From contig CP065366.1 in assembly GCA_023206055.1 (NCBI GenBank), positions 1,364,001 to 1,428,000 on the forward strand: a stretch of 64,000 nucleotides of DNA. The letters are read 5' to 3'. The DNA comes from Vibrio cyclitrophicus. GTDB lineage: Bacteria; Pseudomonadota; Gammaproteobacteria; Enterobacterales; Vibrionaceae. The position numbers were made by a program, and so were the translations under genes. The notes under the pieces are model-generated. The model was not told where the DNA came from, ran no database searches, and worked only from the letters and a program-made list of their open reading frames with translations. Below are positions 10,733 to 22,469 of this stretch, piece after piece. How positions within the stretch are numbered: position 1 is the stretch's first letter; each line of letters opens with the position of its first letter.

Positions 10733-11935
10733 ATGCATTCACGATTTACAATTCTCGACTCATTCTTGTTAGAGCACCAAGTCTATTGGCGTTCAGAGCC
10801 TTTTCACCTCTGTCAAACTCAGCAACAGCCATGGGCTGATGTGAATCGTCCTCTTGTTGATTGGTTGGATAGTTTGAGTATCGAGAGAATTCAGACTCTC
10901 AAAGAACAACCGCAAGACTTGCTAGCTGAGGTTACGCGCTTCCTTCCACAGTTAGAGAAAGCCAATCAAAATATCCAGTTCAATCAAACTGCGCTTGTTG
11001 GGATCGATCTTCCGCGCGGAACTGCCGATGGTATTCCGGGTAGAAAGCTACAACAAATTGTTGCGATGGGAGAGGCTTCTCTTGAGCATCACCAAGGGCA
11101 AGAGTGGCTGGAATGGTGCTCTGGTAAAGGCTTTCTTGGTCGAATTCTATCTCAGCAATCTGACCAAAAAGTCACGAGCTTTGAATGGCAGCAATCGTTA
11201 TGCGAAAGTGGACAAAAAATTGCTGATGACCAGAAATTAGAGATGAACTTTGTTCAAGGCGATGCTTTTTCAGAAAGCGCAGGTGATGTGTTTAATTCAA
11301 ACCAACACGCTGTCGCTCTTCACGCTTGTGGCGACCTTCATGTCGAGTTAGTGAAAAAGTCGGTATCACATGGGCTTCCAGCAGTGACCATTTCCCCATG
11401 TTGCTACCATCTTATTCGTGATGAAACCTATCAACCGATGTCATCTGTCGCGAAAAGCTCGGCATTAGTATTGAGCAAGAGTGATTTAAGAATTCCACTT
11501 CAAGAAACGGTCACCGGTGGTGAAAGAGTCAAGAGACATCGTCAATTAGAGATGAGTTATCGTTTAGGCTTCAGTAAATTGCTCAAAGCCGAATTTAATA
11601 TCGATGAATACATCCCAGTACCGAGCATCAAAAAATCAGAGCTATCTGAAGGGTTTGAATCATTTTGCCAGTGGGCTTCTGAAGTGAAAGAGATAACACT
11701 TGGTTCGGATATCGACTTTGAATCCTATCTTGCTCAAGGCGAGACGCTCTTCTGGGAAATGGAGAAGTTGAGTTTAGTTCAGCAAGTCTTTAGACGACCA
11801 TTAGAGGTATGGCTCGCTTTGGACCGAGCTATTTACTTGCAAGAGCAAGGCTATGAGGCAACCATCGAAGAGTTTTGTGAGCGGACTGTCACGCCTCGAA
11901 ACCTGTTGATTCATGGGGTTAAGAGCGACCGATAA
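10733..11935 (+). CDS. Predicted SAM-dependent methyltransferase (Methyltransf_32-like)
   Basis: The 400-residue protein carries a Rossmann-type methyltransferase core. WLEWCSGKGFLGRILSQ at about residues 122-138 is motif I, a strand with ALHACGDLHVELV near 198-210 follows, and ISPCCYHLI lies near 219-227. The cysteine-containing NPPY-like SPCCYH segment is typical of the PF13679 group, which includes GSTCD-like proteins. Substrate is unknown, with RNA or protein the likely classes. GGGGGAAG sits just before the ATG. It is monocistronic, between cysB and the convergent ald. Confidence 0.8.
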   Translation: MHSRFTILDSFLLEHQVYWRSEPFHLCQTQQQPWADVNRPLVDWLDSLSIERIQTLKEQPQDLLAEVTRFLPQLEKANQNIQFNQTALVGIDLPRGTADGIPGRKLQQIVAMGEASLEHHQGQEWLEWCSGKGFLGRILSQQSDQKVTSFEWQQSLCESGQKIADDQKLEMNFVQGDAFSESAGDVFNSNQHAVALHACGDLHVELVKKSVSHGLPAVTISPCCYHLIRDETYQPMSSVAKSSALVLSKSDLRIPLQETVTGGERVKRHRQLEMSYRLGFSKLLKAEFNIDEYIPVPSIKKSELSEGFESFCQWASEVKEITLGSDIDFESYLAQGETLFWEMEKLSLVQQVFRRPLEVWLALDRAIYLQEQGYEATIEEFCERTVTPRNLLIHGVKSDR

Positions 11936-11994
11936 ACCACACAAGTATAAGATAGATCGTTGTTCATAGCTCACGAGCGATAGTGCTACAGATA

Positions 11995-12034
11995 CAAAAA
12001 AGCCAGTTCGACGATGTCGGACTGGCTTTTTAAT
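11995..12034. terminator. Bidirectional terminator between the methyltransferase gene and ald
   Basis: AAAAAGCCAGTTCGAC and GTCGGACTGGCTTTTT pair around GAT, with A and T runs on the two sides, so it serves both convergent transcripts. Confidence 0.92.
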
Positions 12035-12093
12035 GTGTGTTGTAACTGAACGCTTCAACGAGAAAATTTTACGCTCAGTTAGTCACTACATCA

Positions 12094-13218
12094 TTAGTTA
12101 AACATTGCGATTGCTTCAGCAGGGTCTACGTACTCTAGGTCAAAGCTCTCTGCAACTTCTTTACAAGTCACTTTACCGTGGATTACGTTTAGACCTTCTA
12201 GGAAACCTTCATCAGATAGAAGTGCTTCGCGGTAGCCTTTGTTCGCTAGCTTAACAATGTAAGGAAGTGTTGCATTGTTTAGTGCGTAAGTAGAAGTACG
12301 AGCAACGGCACCTGGCATGTTAGCAACACAGTAGTGAACTACGTCATCAACGATATAAGTTGGGTCGGCGTGAGTCGTTGCGTGTGAAGTTTCGAAACAA
12401 CCACCTTGGTCGATTGCAACATCAACAACAGCTGAACCTGGCTTCATCTTAGCTATGTGATCTTTTGTTACAAGTTTAGGAGCGGCTGCGCCAGGAATTA
12501 GTACTGCACCAATTACTAGGTCTGCTTCTAGAACATGCTTCTCAATAGCGTCTTCAGTAGAATAAACGACTTTTGCGCGACCTTGGAATTCTTCATCAAG
12601 ACGACGAAGTGTATCTACGTTACGGTCAAGGATTGTAACATCAGCGCGAAGGCCAACAGCCATACGTGCTGCGTTAGCACCAACAACACCGCCACCAACA
12701 ACAACAACTTTTGCTGGTTCAACACCTGGAACGCCGCCAAGAAGAAGACCACAACCACCGTTAGATTTCTCTAATGTTTGTGCACCTGCTTGAATAGACA
12801 TGCGACCAGCGACTTCAGACATTGGTGCTAATAGTGGCAAGCGACCCATATTATCTGTTACAGTCTCATAGGCTACGCAGACAGCTTTGCTCTTGATAAG
12901 CTCTTCAGTTTGCGGAAAATCTGGTGCAAGGTGTAAATAGGTAAATAATATTTGCCCTTCGCGAAGCATAGCTCGCTCGACAGCTTGAGGTTCTTTAACC
13001 TTTACAATCATCTCTGCTTTCGCGAAAACGTCAGCAGCAGTAGGAAGAATGGATGCGCCTACAGCGATGTAATCATCGTCTGAAAAACCGATACCATTAC
13101 CGGCATTGGTTTCTACAAAAACTTGGTGGCCGTGTGAGATTAGTTCTCTCACGCTAGCTGGGGTCATACCAACGCGGTATTCGTGGTTCTTGATTTCCTT
13201 CGGTACGCCAATGATCAT
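12094..13218 (-). CDS. ald: Alanine dehydrogenase
   Basis: Ald catalyses the NAD-dependent interconversion of L-alanine and pyruvate plus ammonia. The 374-residue product has the start [15 protein letters not shown], catalytic candidates Lys75 (VKVKEP) and His96 (YLHLA) at the positions known for the family, and the NAD-binding loop [12 protein letters not shown] near 173-184. Length is typical. It is transcribed divergently from lrp. In other bacteria ald is a frequent Lrp-family target, so control by the adjacent regulator is plausible. Confidence 0.96.
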   Translation of the reverse strand: MIIGVPKEIKNHEYRVGMTPASVRELISHGHQVFVETNAGNGIGFSDDDYIAVGASILPTAADVFAKAEMIVKVKEPQAVERAMLREGQILFTYLHLAPDFPQTEELIKSKAVCVAYETVTDNMGRLPLLAPMSEVAGRMSIQAGAQTLEKSNGGCGLLLGGVPGVEPAKVVVVGGGVVGANAARMAVGLRADVTILDRNVDTLRRLDEEFQGRAKVVYSTEDAIEKHVLEADLVIGAVLIPGAAAPKLVTKDHIAKMKPGSAVVDVAIDQGGCFETSHATTHADPTYIVDDVVHYCVANMPGAVARTSTYALNNATLPYIVKLANKGYREALLSDEGFLEGLNVIHGKVTCKEVAESFDLEYVDPAEAIAMFN

Positions 13219-13374
13219 CCTGACTCCTCATTTTATTTTGGTTGTTTTATCTATGCGTAGGGTAATTCTGTCGAATTAATATCTAGTATAGATAGGTTCA
13301 GATAAAATTTGATACTGAATATTAAAAAGTTGTAGTATATTTTTTTGCAAGGAAGTAATAAGGTGGAATAAAAA
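13219..13374. promoter_or_regulatory. Divergent ald/lrp control region
   Basis: This AT-rich 156-base gap holds a small dyad ATCTA-GTA-TAGAT (13281-13293), then a CAG...AAATTT...CTG element at 13299-13317 that loosely resembles an Lrp-site pattern, though its spacing is longer than the 15-base E. coli consensus. Both promoters must lie here. Confidence 0.4.
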
Positions 13375-13869
13375 ATGGCAGACAATTATAAGAAGCCGTC
13401 CAAGGAACTAGATCGTATTGACCGCAACATTCTTAATGAGTTGCAAAAAGACGGTCGTATCTCAAACGTTGAACTCTCAAAACGAGTAGGACTTTCTCCA
13501 ACTCCATGTCTTGAACGTGTTCGTCGTTTAGAACGTCAAGGTTACATTACTGGGTACACAGCGTTGCTGAACCCACAGTACCTTGATGCTTCACTTTTAG
13601 TGTTTGTTGAAATTACGTTGAACCGTGGTGCGCCAGATGTGTTCGAACAATTCAACACCGCTGTGCAGAAACTGGATGACATCCAAGAGTGTCATTTAGT
13701 GTCGGGTGATTTTGACTATCTTCTAAAAACACGTGTATCTGATATGGGTGCTTACCGTAAGCTACTGGGTGATACGTTACTGCGTCTACCAGGCGTAAAC
13801 GACACTCGTACTTACGTTGTAATGGAAGAAGTGAAACAAACTAATCAACTTGTGATTAAAACTCGTTAA
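13375..13869 (+). CDS. lrp: Leucine-responsive regulatory protein Lrp
   Basis: Lrp is a global regulator of amino-acid metabolism and nutrient-shift responses. The 164-residue product (E. coli 164) has an AsnC-type helix-turn-helix at about residues 12-60 (LDRIDRNILNELQKDGRISNVELSKRVGLS region) and a C-terminal RAM effector domain with HLVSGDFDYLLKTRV near 117-131. It precedes ftsK, as in enterics. A hairpin terminator follows directly. Confidence 0.97.
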   Translation: MADNYKKPSKELDRIDRNILNELQKDGRISNVELSKRVGLSPTPCLERVRRLERQGYITGYTALLNPQYLDASLLVFVEITLNRGAPDVFEQFNTAVQKLDDIQECHLVSGDFDYLLKTRVSDMGAYRKLLGDTLLRLPGVNDTRTYVVMEEVKQTNQLVIKTR

Positions 13870-13885
13870 TCACAATTGGTGAAAT

Positions 13886-13921
13886 GAAAGAAAGCGGACA
13901 TTTGTTCCGCTTTCTTGCTTT
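13886..13921 (+). terminator. Rho-independent terminator after lrp
   Basis: AAAGAAAGCGGA and TCCGCTTTCTT pair around a seven-base loop, followed by T-rich sequence. Confidence 0.82.
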
Positions 13922-14032
13922 CTGGAATTGGGTTTTTCTGTTTGATATGGTTAAATCAACAGTAGTTTCATGAAAACGAATGGCTCGTGCCGTTCGCTAT
14001 GTTTTTATCCCGTTTAATTATTAAGTTGGTTT

Positions 14033-17000
14033 ATGTTCAAGCAGAGCAGTAATAAAGTAGAAACAATCATTAAAACGAGTGAAGAGCCTCAGTCTCCTCG
14101 TTTGAATGGTTCTCAACGTCTCAAAGAGTGCAGCCTGATTTTGGGTGTTCTCTTCTCTATTCTACTTGCCGTTGCGTTATTAACTTTTAGTCCTGCAGAT
14201 CCATCATGGTCGCAAACGGCGTGGGGTGGTGACATTCAGAATGCGGGTGGCTACCTAGGTGCATGGTTGGCGGATACGCTTTTCTTTGTCTTTGGTTCAC
14301 TGGCTTACCCGCTGCCTATATTAGTGACTGTGGCTGCATGGGTGTTGTTCCGCAAACGTAATGAAGACGAACAAATCGACTTCATGTTGTGGGGCACTCG
14401 CTTACTTGGCTTAACCGTTCTTATTCTTACTAGTTGTGGTCTAGCGGATATCAACTTTGACGACATCTGGTATTTCTCATCAGGTGGTGTGGTAGGTGAC
14501 GTTTTAACAAGCCTTGCTCTTCCAACGTTGAATGTTCTTGGTAGTACGCTGGTTCTTCTTTTCTTATGGGGCGCTGGTTTTACTCTATTGACCGGTATTT
14601 CTTGGTTAAGCATTGTGGAATGGTTGGGTGAATGTGCTATCAAATTCTTCACCTCTGCTGTTAATAAGGCACGTGGCCAAGATCAAGAACTGCTTGAGCC
14701 TCAGCTAAGAGAATCAGCAGACCGCGATTTAATCAAAGAACGTCATCAGCAGCATCAAGAGCCAACTTACCGCGATGTTCCTGCTATAGAGGACAACAAA
14801 GAATCAACAGAGCATGACCCGCTAGATCCTGCGATGAGTTTTTCTGCGACCAATGATTCTTCAGGTGTGGCGACAAATGCGCTAGACAATGCAGCATTGC
14901 CGAAGCGTCATTACAATATTCATATGCCAGTCGATGCTCCTGCGAAGCAAGAAGCTCCTGCCCAAAAACAGCCTCAGATTCAGCCTCAACAAGTTGAGCA
15001 AGAGCCGGTTCCTGCTACACCAGTTTACCAAGCGCCAGAAGAGCCTTTAGAAGAAGGTGTCGAACGTTCTAAACAGTTGAACGCGACTATTGAACAGTTA
15101 GAAAATGCGGCTATGTACGAAGATGATCTTGCAGAGCAGGAGCAGGTTGACGCGCATGAATCTCAGATCGCGTACCAACAATACATGCAGAATGAGCAAC
15201 CCTCAGTTAATCCTACAGAAGAGGTAGCTGAAGCTGCTGCTCCAGTCATGGATAGCTCACCAGACATAAATAACGAATTCGCTGCGGAAGATGTTCAACC
15301 AGAATCTCTATACGCTTCGCCAATGGGTGAAATAGAAGAAGCACCACAAGAATTCTCAACGCCTTTCGAGACAACGGAAGAGCAAAACTTTGAACCTAAT
15401 TCAGAGCTAGATGTTGAGCCTGTTGATAATGACGAACAGCCACTTGCTCCGTCACCTTACGAACAAGAGCCGACGCAAACGACCAAGCAAAACCAAGAAC
15501 AAGAACCAGTTGTTGATCTTCCTTGGGAAGAGGTAACAGAAGAGGAACCTGTACATCCAGACCAAGACGTAGCGGCATTCCAAAACATTGTCTCTGAAGC
15601 ACAAGCAAACATGGCAGCAACGCAAAACCCGTTCCTCGTTCAGCAAGATGTTAACTTGCCTAAACCAGCAGAACCATTGCCAACGCTTGAATTGTTGTTC
15701 CACCCTGAAAAGCGTGAAACCTTCATTGATCGCGATGCACTTGAAGCAATCGCTCGTTTGGTTGAATCTAAATTAGCCGATTACAAAATCAAAGCTGATG
15801 TGGTTGATATTTTCCCTGGTCCGGTTATCACTCGATTTGAGTTGGATTTGGCTCCAGGTGTGAAAGTAAGCCGTATCTCAGGCCTTTCTATGGACTTAGC
15901 GCGTTCACTGTCTGCATTAGCAGTACGTGTGGTTGAAGTTATTCCAGGTAAACCTTATGTGGGCTTAGAACTGCCGAACATGAGTCGTCAAACGGTATTC
16001 TTCTCAGATGTTGTGGGTAGCACTCAGTTCCAAGAAGCGAAGTCACCAACGACAGTGGTTCTAGGACAAGACATCGCGGGTGAAGCTGTAATTGCTGACC
16101 TGTCGAAAATGCCTCACGTTCTTGTTGCAGGTACGACTGGTTCTGGTAAGTCGGTGGGTGTGAACGTGATGATATTGAGTATGCTATATAAAGCATCTCC
16201 AGAAGATGTTCGCTTCATCATGATTGACCCGAAAATGCTCGAGCTTTCAGTTTATGAGGGTATTCCTCACCTGCTATCTGAAGTCGTTACTGACATGAAA
16301 GATGCATCGAATGCGCTTCGTTGGTGTGTCGGCGAAATGGAACGTCGTTATAAGCTAATGTCGGCGTTAGGTGTTCGTAACATTAAAGGCTACAACGATA
16401 AACTTAAGATGGCCGCTGATGCGGGTCACCCAATCCATGATCCATTATGGAAACCGGGTGATAGCATGGATCCAGAAGCGCCATTGCTGGAGAAACTGCC
16501 TTATATCGTGGTTATCGTCGATGAATTTGCTGACCTAATCATGGTGGTAGGTAAGAAGGTTGAAGAGCTGATTGCACGTTTGGCACAAAAAGCACGTGCA
16601 GCGGGTGTTCACTTGATTCTTGCGACTCAACGTCCATCGGTAGATGTTATTACTGGTTTGATTAAAGCTAACATCCCAACACGTGTTGCCTTTACCGTAT
16701 CAACTAAAACCGACTCTCGAACCATTCTTGACCAAGGCGGTGCTGAATCGCTACTTGGTATGGGTGATATGCTTTACCTACCGCCGGGTTCTAGCCATAC
16801 CATTCGTGTTCACGGTGCCTTTGCATCGGATGATGATGTACACGCGGTAGTGAATAACTGGAAGGCGCGTGGTAAGCCAAACTATATTGATGAAATTACC
16901 AACGGTGAACAAACTCCTGAAACCTTGCTTCCGGGCGAGAAGATGGAAGGCGATGAAGAGGTTGATCCTTTGTTTGATCAAGTAGTCGAACACGTTGTTC

Positions 17001-17161
17001 ATTCACGTCGTGGTTCGGTTTCTGGCGTACAGCGTCGATTCAAGATCGGTTATAACCGCGCAGCGCGTATTGTAGAGCAGCTTGAAGCGCAAGGTATCGT
17101 AAGTGCTCCGGGCCATAACGGTAACCGAGAAGTCTTAGCGCCAGCGCCACCAAAAGATTAG
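14033..17161 (+). CDS. ftsK: DNA translocase FtsK
   Basis: FtsK anchors at the division septum and pumps DNA to align chromosome dimer-resolution sites for XerCD. The 1042-residue protein has four hydrophobic segments in the first 200 residues and a long acidic Gln/Glu/Pro-rich linker at about 215-545. The RecA-like motor follows, with Walker [13 protein letters not shown] near 699-710 and Walker [13 protein letters not shown] near 825. The C-terminal winged-helix gamma domain ([22 protein letters not shown]) reads polarity sequences. It is shorter than E. coli FtsK (1329), the difference lying in the linker. Confidence 0.97.
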   Translation: MFKQSSNKVETIIKTSEEPQSPRLNGSQRLKECSLILGVLFSILLAVALLTFSPADPSWSQTAWGGDIQNAGGYLGAWLADTLFFVFGSLAYPLPILVTVAAWVLFRKRNEDEQIDFMLWGTRLLGLTVLILTSCGLADINFDDIWYFSSGGVVGDVLTSLALPTLNVLGSTLVLLFLWGAGFTLLTGISWLSIVEWLGECAIKFFTSAVNKARGQDQELLEPQLRESADRDLIKERHQQHQEPTYRDVPAIEDNKESTEHDPLDPAMSFSATNDSSGVATNALDNAALPKRHYNIHMPVDAPAKQEAPAQKQPQIQPQQVEQEPVPATPVYQAPEEPLEEGVERSKQLNATIEQLENAAMYEDDLAEQEQVDAHESQIAYQQYMQNEQPSVNPTEEVAEAAAPVMDSSPDINNEFAAEDVQPESLYASPMGEIEEAPQEFSTPFETTEEQNFEPNSELDVEPVDNDEQPLAPSPYEQEPTQTTKQNQEQEPVVDLPWEEVTEEEPVHPDQDVAAFQNIVSEAQANMAATQNPFLVQQDVNLPKPAEPLPTLELLFHPEKRETFIDRDALEAIARLVESKLADYKIKADVVDIFPGPVITRFELDLAPGVKVSRISGLSMDLARSLSALAVRVVEVIPGKPYVGLELPNMSRQTVFFSDVVGSTQFQEAKSPTTVVLGQDIAGEAVIADLSKMPHVLVAGTTGSGKSVGVNVMILSMLYKASPEDVRFIMIDPKMLELSVYEGIPHLLSEVVTDMKDASNALRWCVGEMERRYKLMSALGVRNIKGYNDKLKMAADAGHPIHDPLWKPGDSMDPEAPLLEKLPYIVVIVDEFADLIMVVGKKVEELIARLAQKARAAGVHLILATQRPSVDVITGLIKANIPTRVAFTVSTKTDSRTILDQGGAESLLGMGDMLYLPPGSSHTIRVHGAFASDDDVHAVVNNWKARGKPNYIDEITNGEQTPETLLPGEKMEGDEEVDPLFDQVVEHVVHSRRGSVSGVQRRFKIGYNRAARIVEQLEAQGIVSAPGHNGNREVLAPAPPKD

Positions 17162-17242
17162 GTCTACACGCCCTATGAACTTATGCCCATTAAGTCGGTC
17201 AAATCGAGAATATGACCGACTTATGTTTTAACAGGATTATTG

Positions 17243-17839
17243 ATGAAAAAAGTATTCGCACTTTTATTTATGAGCTTCTCAGTGTTTGCTTCTCCGAAAG
17301 AAGAGCTGAGTAGCCGTTTGGCATTGAACGCAGGTTTTAGTGCTGACTTTAAACAAGTCGTGACCAGCCCTGATGGCGATGTTGTGATGGAAGGTGAGGG
17401 CACGGTAGAGATTGCACGCCCAAGCTTGTTCCGCTGGGAAACCACGTTCCCTGATGAAAACTTGTTGGTATCTGATGGCCAAAGCTTGTGGTACTACAGC
17501 CCATTCATTGAGCAAGTGAGCATTTACTGGCAAGAGCAAGCGACATCGCAAACGCCTTTTGTATTGCTGACTCGTAACCAAGAAAGCGATTGGGATAACT
17601 ACAATGTCGCGCAAGCGGGTAACCAATTTACGCTAACGCCAACGGCTGTGGATTCTAATCAGGGCAATTTCCAGATTAACATCACCGAGAAAGGCATTGT
17701 TCAGGGCTTTAATGTGATTGAACAAGACGGCCAAAAAGGTGAGTTTACCTTTAACAATGTTGATTTAGGTAAACCTGCTGCAGACCGCTTTACTTTTGTG
17801 GCACCGGAAGGTGTCGAAGTCGACGACCAAAGAAACTGA
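17243..17839 (+). CDS. lolA: Outer-membrane lipoprotein carrier LolA
   Basis: LolA is the periplasmic chaperone that carries lipoproteins from LolCDE to LolB. The 198-residue precursor has a signal peptide [16 protein letters not shown] with likely cleavage before SPKEEL. Later segments such as [22 protein letters not shown] near 57-78 are characteristic of the LolA fold. I used ATG at 17243 rather than TTG at 17240 because AGGA (17233-17236) is correctly spaced. It lies between ftsK and rarA as in E. coli. Confidence 0.96.
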   Translation: MKKVFALLFMSFSVFASPKEELSSRLALNAGFSADFKQVVTSPDGDVVMEGEGTVEIARPSLFRWETTFPDENLLVSDGQSLWYYSPFIEQVSIYWQEQATSQTPFVLLTRNQESDWDNYNVAQAGNQFTLTPTAVDSNQGNFQINITEKGIVQGFNVIEQDGQKGEFTFNNVDLGKPAADRFTFVAPEGVEVDDQRN

Positions 17840-17909
17840 TCCAAACTGGCAGATCGTTTGGTAGTAAGTCGATAGGCATTGATGCCATCAACGAATCAAG
17901 AGATTGCAA

Positions 17910-19259
17910 TTGAGTAATTACAGCTTAGATTTTGCAGGGGACGAAGATTTTCGTCCCCTTGCTGCTCGTATGAGACCTGAAACTGTTGAACAGTACATCG
18001 GTCAGCAGCATATATTAGGTCCAGGTAAACCCCTTCGCAGAGCGTTGGAAGCGGGCCATATTCACTCCATGATTTTATGGGGGCCTCCGGGCACCGGTAA
18101 AACCACGCTGGCAGAAGTGGCAGCAAATTACGCCAATGCAGAAGTTGAGCGCGTATCAGCGGTGACATCGGGTGTAAAAGATATTCGTATCGCCATTGAA
18201 AAAGCGCGTGAGAACAAGCAAGCAGGGCGTAGAACGATTCTATTTGTGGACGAAGTCCATCGCTTTAACAAAAGCCAACAAGATGCCTTTCTACCCCATA
18301 TCGAAGATGGCACGGTTACCTTTATCGGCGCGACCACAGAAAACCCTTCTTTTGAATTGAACAACGCTTTGTTGTCGCGTGCGCGTGTCTACAAACTGAC
18401 TTCTCTCAATACTGATGATATCGCCCTCGTCATTCGCCAAGCTATCGAAGATAAGCAGCGTGGCCTGGGTGATGTGACGGCTGATTTTGCAGATAACGTT
18501 CTAGATCGCCTAGCTGAACTGGTCAACGGTGACGCGCGTATGTCGCTCAACTATCTTGAGTTGCTGTATGACATGGCAGAAGACAACGATAAGGGCGAGA
18601 AAGCGATAACGTTGCAGTTGTTAGCTGAAGTGGCTGGCGAGAAGGTTGCTCGTTTCGACAACAAGGGTGATATTTGGTACGACCTAATCTCCGCGGTTCA
18701 TAAGTCGATTCGTGGCTCTAATCCCGATGCAGCGTTGTATTGGTCGGCGCGAATGATTGCGGCGGGTTGTGACCCTTTGTATATCGTAAGGCGCTTATTG
18801 GCGATTGCTTCTGAAGATATTGGTAACGCTGACCCAAGAGCAATGCAGGTTGCGATGTCGGCTTGGGATTGCTTCACGCGTATTGGCCCAGCAGAAGGGG
18901 AGCGTGCGATTGCTCAGGCGGTTGTCTATTTAGCGTGTGCACCCAAGAGTAATGCCGTTTACACCGCTTGGAAGCAAGCCTTAACGGACGCACACAATCT
19001 CCCTGAATATGAAGTGCCGCATCATTTGAGAAATGCACCTACAACTTTGATGAAGGACATGGGCTACGGGCAAGAATACCGTTATGCTCATGACGAACCA
19101 GGTGCCTACGCGGCTGGAGAAAAGTATTTACCGCCTGAAATGGGCGAAACACAATACTATTTCCCAACAAAACGAGGCTTAGAGACCAAAATTGGCGAGA
19201 AGCTAGATTATCTGGCGGATTTGGACGCAAAAAGCCCACAAAAACGCTATGAAAAGTAG
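17910..19259 (+). CDS. rarA: Replication-associated recombination protein A (AAA+ ATPase)
   Basis: RarA (MgsA) is a clamp-loader-like AAA+ ATPase acting at stalled replication forks. The product (449 residues; E. coli 447) shows [20 protein letters not shown] near residue 17, Walker [10 protein letters not shown] near 57-65, Walker [12 protein letters not shown] near 107-117 and sensor [14 protein letters not shown] start at 17910 is preferred because AAGAGA lies 6 bases upstream and SNYSLDF matches the family N-terminus. Another TTG at 17904 would add two residues. Confidence 0.94.
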   Translation: MSNYSLDFAGDEDFRPLAARMRPETVEQYIGQQHILGPGKPLRRALEAGHIHSMILWGPPGTGKTTLAEVAANYANAEVERVSAVTSGVKDIRIAIEKARENKQAGRRTILFVDEVHRFNKSQQDAFLPHIEDGTVTFIGATTENPSFELNNALLSRARVYKLTSLNTDDIALVIRQAIEDKQRGLGDVTADFADNVLDRLAELVNGDARMSLNYLELLYDMAEDNDKGEKAITLQLLAEVAGEKVARFDNKGDIWYDLISAVHKSIRGSNPDAALYWSARMIAAGCDPLYIVRRLLAIASEDIGNADPRAMQVAMSAWDCFTRIGPAEGERAIAQAVVYLACAPKSNAVYTAWKQALTDAHNLPEYEVPHHLRNAPTTLMKDMGYGQEYRYAHDEPGAYAAGEKYLPPEMGETQYYFPTKRGLETKIGEKLDYLADLDAKSPQKRYEK

Positions 19260-19386
19260 TCTTTTTTGGATATCGTTACCTAGTCATAAAATTTATATTA
19301 AATCGTTAGAAATTGGTCGAAATAGCACCAGTTTTAGGGGTTTAGCAGTGATTCAGTAGCAAACTACTGAATATTCAAATAACTAA

Positions 19387-20709
<1,323 letters not shown>

Positions 20710-20744
20710 TCTAATGTTTTAGGCATTGCCCTAAAATAGATGAC

Positions 20745-20779
20745 TCAAAAGGCTTTGCTGTTATGGCAAAGCCTTTTTC
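20745..20779. terminator. Terminator between serS and the convergent signalling operon
   Basis: AAAAGGCTTTGC and GCAAAGCCTTTTT pair around TGTTATG. The T run is strongest for the plus strand, but it is also the only hairpin downstream of the minus-strand operon. Confidence 0.85.
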
Positions 20780-20820
20780 ATTTCTGGAGGTTACCAAAGC
20801 TGATATTACATCAACAGAAG

Positions 20821-22467
20821 CTACATGTAAGAGAAGTTCGCTTTGGCTTCATTATCTGCTTGTTTGCAGGCCAGCAAGGCTTTGCGATAGTAATTTTGGT
20901 AATTGTTTTTAGTCAGCTCATCTAGGGTATACAGCTGTGTAATGACCTCATCACATTGCTGAATAATACTCAGAACCTGTTTAGCTCCCATCGAATCAGG
21001 CCAGATAACAGAGAGTAGCTTTACGATGTTCATGCACACGTTCTTGATCATCGGACAGCGCTTATGAATATCTAAGTAAGCCCCTAGTACCTGCTTGTAA
21101 TCCGAAGACGCTTGTTTGATCGTGATGTTTTTTTGCTTTAGCCATTCCATCTTTTCTGTGTTTCGGCGCTTCATTTCAGCGCACATGGTCATCTGACTCG
21201 ATATCACCGTCTCATTGGCCGTTTTGATGATCAACATGCCACAACGGTTGTCTGCGACTTTGAATTCATTCTCACAGCTCATCTTGTCGAGTAGCCATGT
21301 GTGATGATAAATGACAGGAAAAGCATTGAAGTCATTCTTGTCGTGCAGCGTGGTCAAAATGGTGACAGCTTTTTGGTACTGTTTTGATTCCATTGCAATG
21401 TGCGCAGCTATAAGCGCTAAGTCCACTTGTAACTCGGTTCTTTCCTCCGTTGGTATCTTTGATATTAGGTAGTTAACCTGATCCAACGTTGCTTGGTTGT
21501 TTACTTCATCAGACGCGCAATAGAGTAAAAAGCGAATATGATTGAGTTTCATGTAGAGATTATCGCGAAAGGTACCTCTATTGATTTGTATATAGTTTTG
21601 ATAGTGAGCCAGTGCTGACTTTGAATCGTTGACTGATAAGCATAAATTGGCGATGGCTAACTCTCTCTCAGAGTTACCGGGTGTGAGCTCACTGGCTAAC
21701 TTAAAATGAACAATGGCGTCTGGCACCTTGTTGCTGATCAGATTCACTTGAGCCGCTTGGTCTTGGTACAAAGTGCTAGAGGGCGCAGAGTCAATCAAGC
21801 TTTCGATCATATGTTGTGCTTCGTTAAGCTGACCTAGATTCGCAAGGCTGTTTGCTAATCCTGCCTGTGCCCAATCGAAGCTGCCTTCATCCAGTGCTTT
21901 CTCATAAACGCTCTTGGCTTCGTCGTAGAGCTTAAGTTTTGACAGAAAGCTTCCGCGAAACTGCTGGATCGTCGCGAAATATTCGGGATGAAATGCGACC
22001 AATTCTTCACAGTACTCCAAACCCGCTTGGTAGTTGTTTTCTCTTTCGGCCTTATAGACACTTTGTAGAACGAGCTTCTTTTTCAGCGAGCTAGTAATAC
22101 GTTGCTTCAATGTTTCACGATTGAACGGTTTTAGTAAGTAGTTATCAGGTCGAAGCTCTAAGATAGGGCGAATCGATAAAGCCGAGTTTTCGCCTGTGAC
22201 AAGTATAAATATCCCGTCCCCCTTCAATCTTTTCGACTGTTTCAACTCTTCAAATAGCTGTTTGCCGTTAATGGTATTACCAAAGTTATAATCACAAATG
22301 ATCACATCAAAGGTTGTGTCATTTGTGATGGTCATTGCTATGCGCGGAGATTTAGCAATGGAAATCAAACGTTCTGAGAAGCCAATATGGATCAGCATAT
22401 TACGAATCGTTGAAAGTACTATCGCGGAGTCATCAACGATAAGGGCATTTAATTGAGTTAATTTCAT
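20821..22467 (-). CDS. Response regulator with C-terminal TPR region (VieB-like)
   Basis: This 548-residue protein has an N-terminal CheY-like receiver (residues 7-125) with acidic pair Asp12-Asp13, phosphoacceptor Asp59 (CDYNFG), Thr91 and Lys113, so it looks phosphorylatable. The rest is helical with TPR-like repeats at about 135-420 and no DNA-binding or enzymatic domain. Its start is 2 bases after the stop of the REC-EAL gene. The domain layout and place match VieB of the V. cholerae VieSAB system, where VieB modulates VieS signalling. Orthology is inferred, not tested. Confidence 0.78.
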   Translation of the reverse strand: MKLTQLNALIVDDSAIVLSTIRNMLIHIGFSERLISIAKSPRIAMTITNDTTFDVIICDYNFGNTINGKQLFEELKQSKRLKGDGIFILVTGENSALSIRPILELRPDNYLLKPFNRETLKQRITSSLKKKLVLQSVYKAERENNYQAGLEYCEELVAFHPEYFATIQQFRGSFLSKLKLYDEAKSVYEKALDEGSFDWAQAGLANSLANLGQLNEAQHMIESLIDSAPSSTLYQDQAAQVNLISNKVPDAIVHFKLASELTPGNSERELAIANLCLSVNDSKSALAHYQNYIQINRGTFRDNLYMKLNHIRFLLYCASDEVNNQATLDQVNYLISKIPTEERTELQVDLALIAAHIAMESKQYQKAVTILTTLHDKNDFNAFPVIYHHTWLLDKMSCENEFKVADNRCGMLIIKTANETVISSQMTMCAEMKRRNTEKMEWLKQKNITIKQASSDYKQVLGAYLDIHKRCPMIKNVCMNIVKLLSVIWPDSMGAKQVLSIIQQCDEVITQLYTLDELTKNNYQNYYRKALLACKQADNEAKANFSYM

Positions 22468-22469
22468 GT

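Noticed and set aside
14930..15620. Gln/Glu/Pro-rich FtsK linker as an inserted or repeat-derived segment
   Set aside because: Such low-complexity linkers are normal for FtsK and vary widely in length. No internal repeat unit was seen.
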